Positions 1 through 9,620 of a stretch of DNA of 64,000 nucleotides are shown in pieces. The stretch is from Benincasa hispida. Taxonomy: Eukaryota > Streptophyta > Magnoliopsida > Cucurbitales > Cucurbitaceae. The notes under the pieces are model-generated. The model was not told where the DNA came from and searched no databases. It saw only the letters and a program-made list of their open reading frames with translations. Position 1 is the first letter of the stretch; each line of letters begins with the position of its first letter. The DNA is taken from contig NC_052352.1 in the NCBI RefSeq assembly GCF_009727055.1, positions 26,975,322 to 27,039,321 on the forward strand, in the 5' to 3' direction. The position numbers and the translations under genes are program-made.

Positions 1-816
1 CCAATTGTAATTATCCTTAAAATAAATCTGATTTTTCCATTTTATTTTTTCAATCTTTTTTTTCTTTTCACATTCCTTTCATTTTTTTTTTTCCATTCAT
101 TTTCCCCTTTAAACTTTTGTTTGATTTTTTTCATCTTCTATTTTTTTTTCTTTTTTCAAAATAGAATGCCCATTCTTTTAATTGATTTTTTTTTTTTTTT
201 TTTGATATGATAACCTCTCGATTATTATTATATAAATCTAGACATGTATATTTATTACTTTAGATAACTTAAACTATAAGTTTAATCTAATTTGTGTCAA
301 ATACATTATTTAAACTATAAAATGACGTAACTATGAACTATGATTTCAATAGGTCTAAGATTAAAACAACACTTTTGCTGTAAAACAATAAATTAATAAA
401 AGTTTTTATTTTGAGATATCAAAGCTAAAATTGGAGTTGGAGTGAGAATCTGCCATACAATATCATAATATTGTTGTCACTTCCAAAATTGATAATTCAA
501 ATAAGGCAAAGTATTGAGTAATTTAGAAGGAAATTAAAGTAGCACAAACCCCATTCTGTGAATGCTTGAGTGGCAACAGAGTTAAGTAGGCTAGAATTTC
601 CTGGTTAAGACGATGTTGACCAAATGGTTTGTACCATTTCCAATATTTTTCTTAAGAAGTAAACTGTCATCAATGAATTATGCTTAATATTCAACATTGA
701 TTGAAATTTGAAACAGAATCATGACTTGTTTAGGAATGAGTTATATGTTTCATTGAAGAGCCACATTCATTAAGTTTCCTTAGTTTTACTGTACAGATTG
801 TGTTGCATTCCCCATG
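1..816. other. Upstream flank of the OPT gene, no gene seen
   Basis: AT-rich DNA with long T tracts in the first 200 bases, including a run of about 20 T near 187-203. No coding region is supported. The last part should hold the promoter of the transporter gene starting at 869. A long minus-strand reading frame crossing 770-1312 is the shadow of exon 1. Confidence 0.6.
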
Positions 817-824
817 TATAAAAA
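817..824 (+). promoter_or_regulatory. Candidate TATA box of the OPT gene
   Basis: TATAAAAA lies 45 bases before the ATG at 869. Transcription starting 25-30 bases downstream would give a leader of roughly 20 bases, which is short but possible. An upstream non-coding exon cannot be excluded. This is a positional inference only. Confidence 0.35.
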
Positions 825-868
825 GTGAATTCACTCCACGACATAGCAAATCTGTTTGATTGATTACT

Positions 869-3686
869 ATGTCGACTAGCGTATCCGAGATTCAGAGTGG
901 GGATCTTGTGGCGGTGACTGTCGACGATGAGTGCCCGGTGAAGCAGGTGGATATTACAGTGCCGAAAACCGATGACCCCAACTTGCCGGTTCTCACATTC
1001 AGAATGTGGGTTCTGGGGATTGCGGCTTGTGTCATTCTCTCGTTTGTAAACCAATTCTTCTGGTACAGATCCAACCCACTGTCGGTATCTTCGATTGCTG
1101 CGCAAATTGCTGTCGTGCCGCTTGGTCATTTGATGGCCAAGACGCTTCCGACTAGACACTTTTTCCAAGGCACACGATTCCAGTTCACTATGAATCCTGG
1201 ACCCTTCAATATAAAGGAGCATGTTCTGATTACCATTTTTGCCAATTCTGGTGCTGGCTCTGTTTATGCTACTCATATTTTGACTGCTGTTAAGCTGCTC
1301 TACAAGAGACAACTTACTTTCCTTCCTGCTTTGTTAATTATGCTCACTACTCAGGTTCATATCTTCATCCACTTTTCAAATAATTGTTTGTTAATCTTTG
1401 TTTATGAATTTGTTATTGTTTCTCTAGATTCAAGATTTGAATTGTTTCTTTTTTGTAGATTCTTGGATTTGGCTGGGCTGGAATTTTTAGGAAATATTTG
1501 GTTGAGCCAGGGGAGATGTGGTGGCCATCTAATTTGGTTCAAGTCTCATTGTTCAGGTGATATCTTATTATCTAATACTTCATACGAAATAATGGAGCTC
1601 TCATTATTTGCATTCATATAAGTTTTCCAATTGAGTGGACTTTTGAAATTTGTAGGGCTCTACATGAGAAGGAAAAGAGACCAAAACAAAGCACTACTCT
1701 TACACAATTCTTCATCTTGGCCATGATTTGCAGCTTTGCTTACTATGTTGTTCCTGGCCATCTTTTCATGATGCTTACCTCTTTCTCTTGGCTCTGTTGG
1801 TTTAACTCCAAGTCTCTTTTGCTTCATCAAATGGGTTCTGGCATGAAGGGTCTTGGACTTGGCGCATTTGGCATAGATTGGTCGACAATTTCATCTTACC
1901 TTGGAAGTCCCCTGGCTAGTCCTTGGTTTGCCACTGCCAATGTTGCTGTGGGGTTTGTTCTCGTGATGTATGTCATGACACCTCTCACTTATTGGTTTAA
2001 TGTCTATGGGGCCAAGAAGTTTCCCATATATTCAAGCAGCCTTTTCATGGCTAATGGTTTGAAGTACAATATTTCAAGCATAGTCAATTCTAATTTTCAT
2101 CTTGATCGAGGTGTTTACACTACGACTGGGCCTTTAAATCTCAGTACCTTCTTTGCAATGACTTATGGTCTTGGATTTGCTACACTTTCTGCTACAGTTG
2201 TGCATGTTCTCCTCTTCAATGGAAGGTAACTTCTCGACAAAACTTTAAATTTGAAAATCTAGGCTCCATTTGGTAACCATTTTGTTTTTTGTTTTTGTTT
2301 TTAAAAATTGAGCCTATAGACACTACTCGAAATAGGCTTAATTTTCAAAAACAAAAATAAAAAAATCAAATGGTTACTAAACGGGACCCTAGGAAACGCA
2401 AAACCATATCTAATTGATTGATGTTCTATTTTACATGTAGGGAATTATGGAACCAGAGCAAAAGTGCATTTGGTGGGAAGAGAAAGATCGATATACATAC
2501 AAAGCTTATGCGAGCTTATAAAAAAGTACCAACATGGTGGTTCATCGTCATCCTTGTGTTGAACATTGGTCTCTCTATTTTTGCTTGTCAATATTACAAT
2601 GCCTCACTTCAATTGCCTTGGTGGGGTGTACTCTTAGCTTGCTTCATTGCCTTCTTCTTCACACTTCCCATTGGCATCATTGCTGCCACCACAAACCAGG
2701 TGAGCCATAGAACTTCAATCATAACTACAAAATGCCCCCAATTCTAAGAGTTCCTTTCTAGAAAGCTTCTAAATATCTTTCTTGTTTTCAGGCACCTGGT
2801 TTGAACATTATTACAGAATACATCATTGGTTATGCATATCCCGAACGCCCGGTTGCCAACATGTGTTTCAAAGTGTATGGATATATCAGCATGACACAAG
2901 CTCTAACATTTGTGTCCGACTTTAAACTTGGTCACTACATGAAGATTCCACCTAGGACAATGTTCATGGCCCAGGTGACTTTTCTATAATCTTGGTTTCA
3001 AATCATATACATAGAATACCATCAAATACAGTATCCAAGTGTGTGAAGTTGCTCATATGAAATAAACTATATTGCAGGTTGTAGGGACAATCATAGCAGT
3101 GTTCGTATACATTGGAACTGCTTGGTGGCTGATGGAATCGATTCAAGATTTGTGCGATACCAACCTGCTACCAGAAAACAGCCCCTGGACTTGCCCAATG
3201 GATCGAGTGTTCTTTGATGCTTCTGTAATATGGGGGCTCGTTGGGCCTCGTAGAATCTTCGGAGACCTTGGAGAATATGGAGCGGTAAATTGGTTCTTTG
3301 TTGGTGGAGCGATGGCCCCTTTGCTTGTATGGATTGCACACAAGATGTTCCCCAAGCACAGATGGATTAGCCTTATCCACATGCCAGTTCTGTTGGGTGC
3401 TACATCAATGATGCCTCCAGCTAGCGCGGTAAACTTCACGAGTTGGCTGATCTGTGGTTTCGTATTCGGATACTTCCTTTTCAGATACAAGACGGAGTGG
3501 TGGAAGCGTTATAACTATATCCTATCCGGAGGGTTGGATGCTGGAACTGCCTTCATGACAATACTCATCTTTCTTACATTGGGATCGAAGGGCATTGACT
3601 GGTGGGGAAACAATACTGATGGATGCCCCTTGGCCTCTTGCCCTTCTGCCAGAGGAGTTATCGTTGATGGCTGCCCTGTTTTCTGA
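869..3686 (+). CDS. Oligopeptide transporter (OPT family, PT subfamily), six exons
   Basis: Proton-coupled importer of small peptides or related ligands, expected in the plasma membrane. Exons read 869-1354, 1459-1556, 1656-2225, 2441-2699, 2792-2974 and 3078-3686, all with GT..AG borders and consistent phase, giving 734 residues; Arabidopsis OPT1/OPT5-type proteins are about 750. The N-terminus is short, acidic and cytosolic; many hydrophobic membrane segments follow. Both OPT hallmarks are present: NPG at residues 109-111 and KIPPR at 522-526. The C-terminus has the usual cysteine-rich DGCPLASCP tail. I chose the ATG at 869 because an in-frame TTG at 860 is unlikely to be a plant start and the family motif ECPVKQVD follows at about residue 21. 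No frameshift or stop is seen, so the gene looks functional. Which paralogue it is (OPT1, 5, 8 or 9 type) cannot be settled by reading. Confidence 0.95.
2262..2388. mobile_element. Small MITE in OPT intron 3 (PIF/Harbinger-like)
   Basis: A 127-bp element with imperfect terminal inverted repeats. The left end begins GGCTCCATTTGGTAACCATT and the right end is its near reverse complement, ending ACTAAACGGGACC. CTA occurs immediately on both sides (2259-2261 and 2389-2391), which fits a 3-bp target duplication of the Tourist/Harbinger kind. It carries no coding sequence. It lies wholly within intron 3 and leaves the splice sites intact. Confidence 0.7.
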
Positions 3687-4937
3687 TCTCATCTTTCATA
3701 GCTTAGCAAACTTTTCTTTTCTTGTTAGATTACTCTCTCCCCTCCTTTCTTCAGTACAGAACAACTTTAAGAATTATTGAAATGTAGACCACCTATAATT
3801 TCAGCAAATTAAGTTGCACAACATAATGAATCTAATATAAATTAATCCTTATGGATGTGAAGAAATCTAATATAAACTATTACTGATTAACTTAACAAGA
3901 ATAATTGAATTTATGAGAAATGGTATATTTGTTTATGTTTTTTTCTTTTTTGATATCATTCTCCATTTAAATTTTCAAATTCAATATCTATACTCAAACC
4001 ATAAAATGTTGTTTCGAGAATTTGAAAACAGTTTTCGGAGACTGGCTACCAAATGTATATTAGTATATGAATTTGAGAACATAAACCGAATCTGAGTTGC
4101 TTACCAAACAAACCTTAAGTTACGACTCTTCTAAGAGATCCGGAATTTGAGTTGTCTCCTCCGCCTTTGCTTTGTCGCCGTTTGGTGGAGGAATGGAATT
4201 ATGTTGAGTAGATTGACTCATGGAAAGGAAGCTAAATGGATGGGTATTCTGAGGACAATTGACAAAAATTACATTTTTCAAGTTTTGATTTTGATTTTTG
4301 GACCATTTTTAAAAAATATGTTTTTTTGACCCCCACAATTTTGAAAATGAATGAAAATTACCCTAATACCCTTCACATTTCAAAACTCACTCAAACCCTC
4401 CAAACCCTCACATTTCTTTTCCATTTTCACTCTTCTCCATTTCAAAAGTCCTCAATCTCACTCCATTTCACTCTTCCCATTCTACATTTCCATGTCATTC
4501 TCCTTTTCATTAAAGATCATTGGGATTTTTCAACTAAGGTATGAATTTTTATTTTGTTTCACTCAATGTGTTAGTTTATGTTACGTGTTCTTGTGTGAAT
4601 ATTTGAAATCTATGTTAGATCTATGTTCAATGTTATTTTTTTTTCCTAAAAACATCATGTTCGACATTTTCTGAATAAGTTTGAGCCTAAAATGTGTTTT
4701 CGAAAATCGGTCTTACCCGGTCGGGCTTCATAACATTGTGACCGGGTATGTGACTGGGTGGGCAAGTTTGAGATTTCTTGGGGATAGATTTGGGGAAGAG
4801 GGATTGTGCCCGGTGGTAGACTGGCCTGGTCGTAAGTGTATTTCGACCGGGTATGGGTGGGAAAGATAGGAAAGGACGAGGGGGAAGGGGGCAAAATCAA
4901 GTAGGAGTAGGTGGCACCCGATCTCGGCCCGGTCGGG
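3687..4937. other. 3' flank of OPT and spacer, no gene seen
   Basis: Begins with the OPT 3' untranslated region, then AT-rich DNA. Pyrimidine-rich stretches (4380-4510) produce short reading frames without recognisable homology. From about 4700 the base composition changes to GC-richer, with repeated CCGGGT/ACCGGG words that lead into the inverted repeat at 4938. Nothing else is supported. Confidence 0.55.
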
Positions 4938-5297
4938 TATTGGACTGGGTAGGGGGAGGGACTGGGTAGAGAGGGGGCGCGCAGAGAGGGGGCAGGTATT
5001 GGAACTAAACGATTGCTTAGTACCATCGCCTAGTACTTAAACGATCGCTTAGCTATGATCGATGGAACTAAACGATACGTTGGATTTTCTAAACGATGAC
5101 ACTACACGATATTTTAGCTACGACGCGCACTAAGCGATACGTTGAAGTGCTACGCGATAGAATTGAGCGATCGTTTAGATGTAAAGCTAAGCGATCGTGG
5201 CGTGGGAACTAAAACAATACGTTGGATTTTCTAAACGATGGCGACTACACGATCGTTTAGCTACAACACGCACTAAGCAATGCGATGAAGTGCTACA

Positions 5298-5796
5298 TGT
5301 CACAATCGCTCTTCGGAAGCTTCTCTTAGCGATTGTGCGGCACTTGTTCCCACTCACGAACAAGCCAGCCAACTCGATTACGGACTGCCGATTGGCACAC
5401 CGAGTGCCTCTTGCAACCTCCACCCCGTTTTAGGGAAAACGGTTTTAGAAAACGGGTTTGGAGAAAAGGTTTTCGTAAGAAGATTTGTGAGTGTGAATAA
5501 AGAAAGAAAGATTGTAGTAGACTAGAAAGCAATAAGCAACAACAACGGCTTTATAGAGTACTACTCCGGGTAATGAGGAAATGATGGTTAGTCTTATCCC
5601 CATATAGTGCATTCTGAACAAAAAGCCAACTGGCGCCCTTGCATATGCAAAAGGGCGAGTGGTCACTTACAATGAAAATGTAAAGAAAGCAAGCTAACTA
5701 AACTAATACAATACAGGACATGAAAATATGCTAGAAGGGGGTTGGATTTGGGCATGCGGCCATGGGCAACAGGCCTGGACAAGCATGACCGTTACA
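5298..5796 (-). repeat. 3' LTR of gypsy element I
   Basis: 499 bp. It matches 8620-9115 almost base for base; the differences I see are about ten, mostly single-base insertions or deletions (for example near 5311, 5390, 5570 and 5600). It ends in GTTACA on the plus strand, next to the polypurine tract. Confidence 0.9.
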
Positions 5797-5809
5797 TTCT
5801 CCCCCACTT
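5797..5809 (-). other. Polypurine tract of gypsy element I
   Basis: On the minus strand AAGTGGGGGAGAA directly precedes the TGTAACGG start of the 3' LTR. This is the expected place and composition for the plus-strand primer of reverse transcription. Confidence 0.75.
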
Positions 5810-6500
5810 AATTGGTTGACGTCCCGTCCAACCGACCTTGTTCAAAACCTGCGATGGGCCGGAGCTGCATTCTTCAAGTCTTCGGCCCGCGCTCCCAACT
5901 GATCTCTTCGTCGGGGAGATCCTTCCATTTCACTAAAACTCTTCAGTTCTCGTCTGGGTCTTCCACTACGGCGCGTACGTTTACCCAAGATTTGTGCAAC
6001 TTCTTTCTCAGCAAAACTCTTCATCGTGACTTGATGGGCGCCTTAGCATGTTCCGCTGTCCATCCTCGGGTTCGGGATGATAGGGCTTCAGGAGGTTCAC
6101 ACCGATGACAGGATGAATCTTCATCCATGAGGGTACTGAACCCTATATGAGGTTCTCTCGACCTTCTCAATTACCTCCACTGGACCTTCATATTTTCTTA
6201 CTAGCCGTTGGTCTCTCTGGCCTCGGAACCGAAACTGTCCGGTCGTAACTTGATCAGGACCTTGTCCCCAGCTTGAAACTCAAGGGCCCTCTGCTTCTTA
6301 CCAGCCCATTTCTTCACTCTCCGATGCTCTTTCTAGGTAGGCGCGACTTATCTCAGGGGTTTTTGCTCCACTCTTTAGTGAAATTATGTGTCTGAGGACT
6401 TTTGCCTGCATAAGGTGGTCCACCAAGTGTGGCCTGAGTGGCTGTCTGTCGCACACTTCGAGGCCGCCTTTCCGATCGCGGAACTCTGCTGGCTATTGAA
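5810..6500 (-). pseudogene. Integrase C-terminal remnant of gypsy element I
   Basis: Read on the minus strand in pieces of different frame, it shows the region after the integrase core: a segment reading RPHLVDH...QAKVLRH (6410-6470), then KKWAGKKQRALEFQAGDKV (about 6260-6325), the usual GDxVLxKL stretch of gypsy integrase C-terminal domains. A proline/basic tail follows. Stops and frame changes interrupt it several times, and the DDE catalytic core is absent. Confidence 0.7.
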
Positions 6501-7140
6501 GCTAAGCTGAGCCATACCTAACAACTCGTCTGACTGTTTCCGACGCTCAGCCAATTCGGGCGGGGCCATCTGATATGCCTTCCTGGCAGGCGGCTTTGCC
6601 CCTGGCAATAACTCAACCTCATGGTCAAACCCCCTCGTGGGGTAGGACTTGGGCAAGCTTTTCGGCCTGACGTCCCGATATTCTTCCAAGACAAATAGAT
6701 CGTCTTGGGGGATCTCCTCTTCAGTGGACTCAACCGATTCTACTAGGATGGTCATGAACGTGGGTTCGTCGTGGGCCGGCCCCTCTTCAATTGGAGGGCT
6801 GAGATCAATTCTCACTCCATTTGGCCGCTTGATACTGGCTTGACTACGGTCGGTGTAGATCCGGTAATGACTAAGCACTTGGCGAGGGGCCACTGGTATG
6901 ACTTTATGTTCAAGTAGGAATTCCATCCCAGTACCACATCAAAATCATCCATCTTGACAATCACGAGTCGACGAGCCCTCCAGTCTCCTAACTTTACCGG
7001 AGTTCTCTTCGCTATCCCCGAAATCGGTAAGGCTGCGGAATTCACAGCTTCATCTTTCCTGCATCTCTTTCCCAATTCAAGTTCAGCGCGCGAGCTTCCG
7101 TTTCCGCCATGAAGTTATGGGTAGCCCAGAGTCAACCATA
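6501..7140 (-). pseudogene. Protease and N-terminal reverse transcriptase remnant of gypsy element I
   Basis: The minus-strand order is protease then the start of reverse transcriptase. VDSG, the aspartic protease active-site motif, lies at about 7125-7136 and is followed at once by a one-base frameshift. KMDDFDVVLG (near 6930-6960), the typical end of the gypsy protease, follows. Downstream (about 6520-6640) are DHEVELLPGAKPP and MAPPELAE, the stretch just before the reverse transcriptase fingers. Homology then stops near 6500-6530 and jumps to the integrase end, which marks the internal deletion. Without the YxDD palm this cannot make an active enzyme. Confidence 0.8.
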
Positions 7141-7374
7141 GTGGTTTTGGCCGATCTTTGGTTGACCCAAGCGTCCACATACATGAGACCTTTCTCTAGT
7201 GGCTCCGTCGCCTTTCCCATATTCTTCTTGGAGTGCAGACAGGAATTTCAATGCCCCCATCCTGGGATTCTCAATTTCTGCCGCTGGCTCGGTTACCGTC
7301 TCTCTAGTTCGGCCTCGTCTCCGGAGGTAGAGGCTAATGTGGCTTGAAAAGCATTGAACGCAGTTTGATTTGGA

Positions 7375-8573
7375 CATTCACGCGCCTGTGTGGCCCCTAC
7401 ATATGAAACAAGACAGGGGGCGATTGTAATTGTTATGCTATTGTGGCGGCCCCCGCCAGTTGTTTCCTGATCTGGTTGGGAGATTTACGGTCCCCCCCTG
7501 TGTTCTTGTCTCCTCCCCCAGGCCTGGGAGGACTGGAACGGCTGTTTCTGTTTTCCTCATTTGAGGTAGTGATTGCTTCCTCACATCTTGTGAGTCAGTG
7601 CTAAGGTCGTGTATAGTCGTTCAGCTGCGCATAGGCAGAGGGGAGATTCTGTACTCTCTGTTCATATAGTTTTGCTTTCGCCCACGGTTTCAGCCCCTCA
7701 CAAAAGCAAAAGACCTTGTCTTTTTTCGGAACATATCTCGTATGTCCAACATGAGTCCTGCAAACTGTTTTACGTAGTCCCTGATGTTACTTGTTTGGTT
7801 TAGCTCTCTGAGTTTTCGTCGAGCTAAGATCTCAACATTTTCAGGAAGAACTGCGAACGAAGTTCTTGTTTCAATCTATCCCAAGTATCAATAGTGCAAC
7901 GTCCTTCCTGTATGTCTGTAAATCGTGATCTCCACCACAGTTTTGCATCTTCAAATTAGATGCATCGTTGCTATTGTGACTTTCGACTTTCAGTCACTGT
8001 GTTCGTCGCCTTGAAGTATTGCTCAAGGTCGAAGATAAAAATTTTCCAGGGTTTCGCTTCTCGCACCACAGAAGGCTTCGGTTCTGGGATTTTTATTCGG
8101 CTTACTGCCACTGCGGCGCCCCAGGTGGGGCTTGGTTCCCTACCGCTCGGATGGTGAGATTCACCCTCGCAACTCACATCCGCTATCTCGGCTCTGACGA
8201 CATCCAGGGCCGATCAAAAGTCTTCAGATAGGTCGGTTACCATCTGAAGTATTGCTTTTTGGGAGCTGTTCCAGCTCTTCGACACGCTCCTCTATGTGGG
8301 CAACAGAACCCGAGGAGCTATCGCCTCGTTCAAAGTTGCCGGACCGTACTGTTTTGGTCTCGTGGGTCTCTACCCTCATCATCAATTCTCTGACGGGTAA
8401 TCCGTCTAGGCGGCCTACCACCGCATCAATTCCATCGGCTTTCTCGGCAACTTCTTGTAGCCGAGTCTCAAGGAAACGAACATTATCTGGACCTCTCTCA
8501 GGTAGAGCATTTGTTCTTCCATCTCTACCAATCTGTCCACATGGGACTTGTTCAGGTTCTTCGTCGCTGACAT
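7375..8573 (-). pseudogene. Gag remnant of gypsy element I
   Basis: The likely start is the minus-strand ATG at 8571-8573, shortly after the primer-binding site. The N-terminal part (8230-8573) has a long charged, probably coiled-coil stretch. It is followed in another frame by the capsid-like segment with IFDLEQYFKATNTVTES (about 7975-8035). A CCHC zinc knuckle remnant (CFICRGH..., near 7375-7412) ends it but is frameshifted before its last cysteine. Several frame changes break the gene. Gag would form the virus-like particle that packages the element RNA. Confidence 0.75.
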
Positions 8574-8601
8574 GATCACTGATCTTCCCTCTATAAGCCA
8601 A

Positions 8602-8618
8602 CTTGGCTCTGATACCAA
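8602..8618 (-). other. Primer-binding site of gypsy element I
   Basis: The minus-strand TTGGTATCAGAGCC is complementary to the 3' end of initiator methionine tRNA, as used by many plant LTR elements. It sits one base after the 5' LTR. Confidence 0.85.
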
Positions 8619-8619
8619 C

Positions 8620-9115
8620 TGTCACAATCGCTCTTTCGGAAGCTTCTCTTAGCGATTGTGCGGCACTTGTTCCCACTCACGAACAAGCCAGCCAACTCGA
8701 TTACGGACTGCCGATGGCACACCGAGTGCCTCTTGCAACCTCCACCCCGTTTTAGGGAAAACGGTTTTAGAAAACGGGTTTGGAGAAAAGGTTTTCGTAA
8801 GAAGATTTGTGAGTGTGAATAAAGAAAGAAAGATTGTAGTAGACTAGAAAGCAATAAGCAACAACAACGGCTTTATAGAGTACTACTCCGAGTATGAGGA
8901 AATGATGGTTAGTCTTACCCCATATAGTGCATTCTGAACAAAAAGCCAACTGGCGCCCTTGCATATGCAAAAGGGCGAGTGGTCACTTACAATGAAAATG
9001 TAAAGAAAGCAAGCTAACTAAACTAATACAATACAGGACATGAAAATATGCTAGAAGGGGGTTGGATTGGGCAGCGGCCATGGGCAACAAGCCCTGGACA
9101 GGCATGACCGTTACA
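8620..9115 (-). repeat. 5' LTR of gypsy element I
   Basis: 496 bp and the partner of 5298-5796. Near identity of the two copies implies a recent insertion. On the minus strand it begins TGTAACGGTCATGC and ends GTGACA, next to the primer-binding site. Confidence 0.9.
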
Positions 9116-9620
9116 CTACGCGATAGAACTGAGCGATCGTTTAGATGTAGAGTTAAGCAATTGGGGCGTGGGAACTAAACGATACTTTGGATTTTTTAAA
9201 CGATGGAACTTTTTTTAATTAACGGGATTTTTTTCATTTTAGCTACAGCAAACACTAGACTATCGCGCAGCACTTCATCGCATCACTTAGCGCACGCCGC
9301 AGCTAAACGATCGTGTAGTGCCATCGTTTAGAAAATCCAATGTATCGTTTAGTTCCCATGCCACGATCGCTTAGCTCTACATCTAAACGATCGCTCAGCG
9401 CTATCGCGTAGCACTTCATGACATCGCGTGCATCGCAGCTAAACGATCGTATAGTGTCATCGTTTAGAAAACTCAACGTATCGTTTAGTTCCCACCGATC
9501 ATAGCTAAGCGATCGTTTAGTACTAGGCGATGGTACTAAGCGATCGTTTAGTCCCAATACCCGCCCCCTCTCCGCGCGCCCCCTCTCTACCAGGTGCCCT
9601 CCCCCTACCCAATCCCAATA

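Larger units (their letters stand above)
5298..9115 (-). mobile_element. Ty3/gypsy retrotransposon I, internally deleted, minus strand
   Basis: Near-identical direct LTRs (5298-5796 and 8620-9115) flank 2.8 kb of internal DNA. On the minus strand the LTR reads TGTAACGG...TGTGACA. A TTGGTATCAGAGCC primer-binding site follows the 5' LTR and an AAGTGGGGGAGA polypurine tract precedes the 3' LTR. The target duplication is CTACG (9116-9120), with a one-base-changed copy CTACA at 5293-5297. The undisturbed target is visible at about 5144-5153, where the same unit reads through. The internal part holds gag, protease, the start of reverse transcriptase and the end of integrase; the reverse transcriptase core, RNase H and integrase core are gone. 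It could move only with help from a full-length relative. Confidence 0.9.
4938..9620. repeat. Large inverted repeat of ACGATCG-rich units, interrupted by gypsy element I
   Basis: The left arm runs 4938-5297 and continues 9121-9206 after the inserted element. The right arm (9241-9620) is its reverse complement, outward to a matching G/C-rich end (GAGGGGGCGCGC-type words at 4970-4985; the complementary words at 9555-9580). A T-rich spacer (9207-9240) separates the arms. Each arm is built from tandem units of about 136-143 bp; the GGAACTAAACGATAC start recurs at 5064, 5205 and 9171 and, inverted, near 9345 and 9481. Units are packed with short palindromes such as AAGCGATCGTTTAG. Reading frames across the arms are products of the repeat, not genes. 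It may be a fold-back element or an inverted satellite fragment. Confidence 0.75.

Noticed and set aside
770..1312. 180-codon minus-strand frame opposite the OPT gene
   Set aside because: It is the antisense shadow of OPT exon 1, with no recognisable domain; the plus-strand gene explains the open frame.
4655..5026. 123-codon proline/serine-rich minus-strand frame
   Set aside because: It arises from the G-rich repeat DNA at the left arm of the inverted repeat and matches no family I know.
5041..5300. Possible CRISPR-like array (short repeats with spacers)
   Set aside because: This is a plant genome, the units are about 140 bp tandem repeats without distinct spacers, and no cas genes are present.
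5187..5433. Overlapping 78-codon frames on both strands
   Set aside because: They straddle the border between the ACGATCG repeat and the gypsy LTR, so they cannot be one gene.
9303..9557. 84-codon minus-strand frame
   Set aside because: It is a translation of the right arm of the inverted repeat; the arginine-aspartate pattern follows the repeat words.
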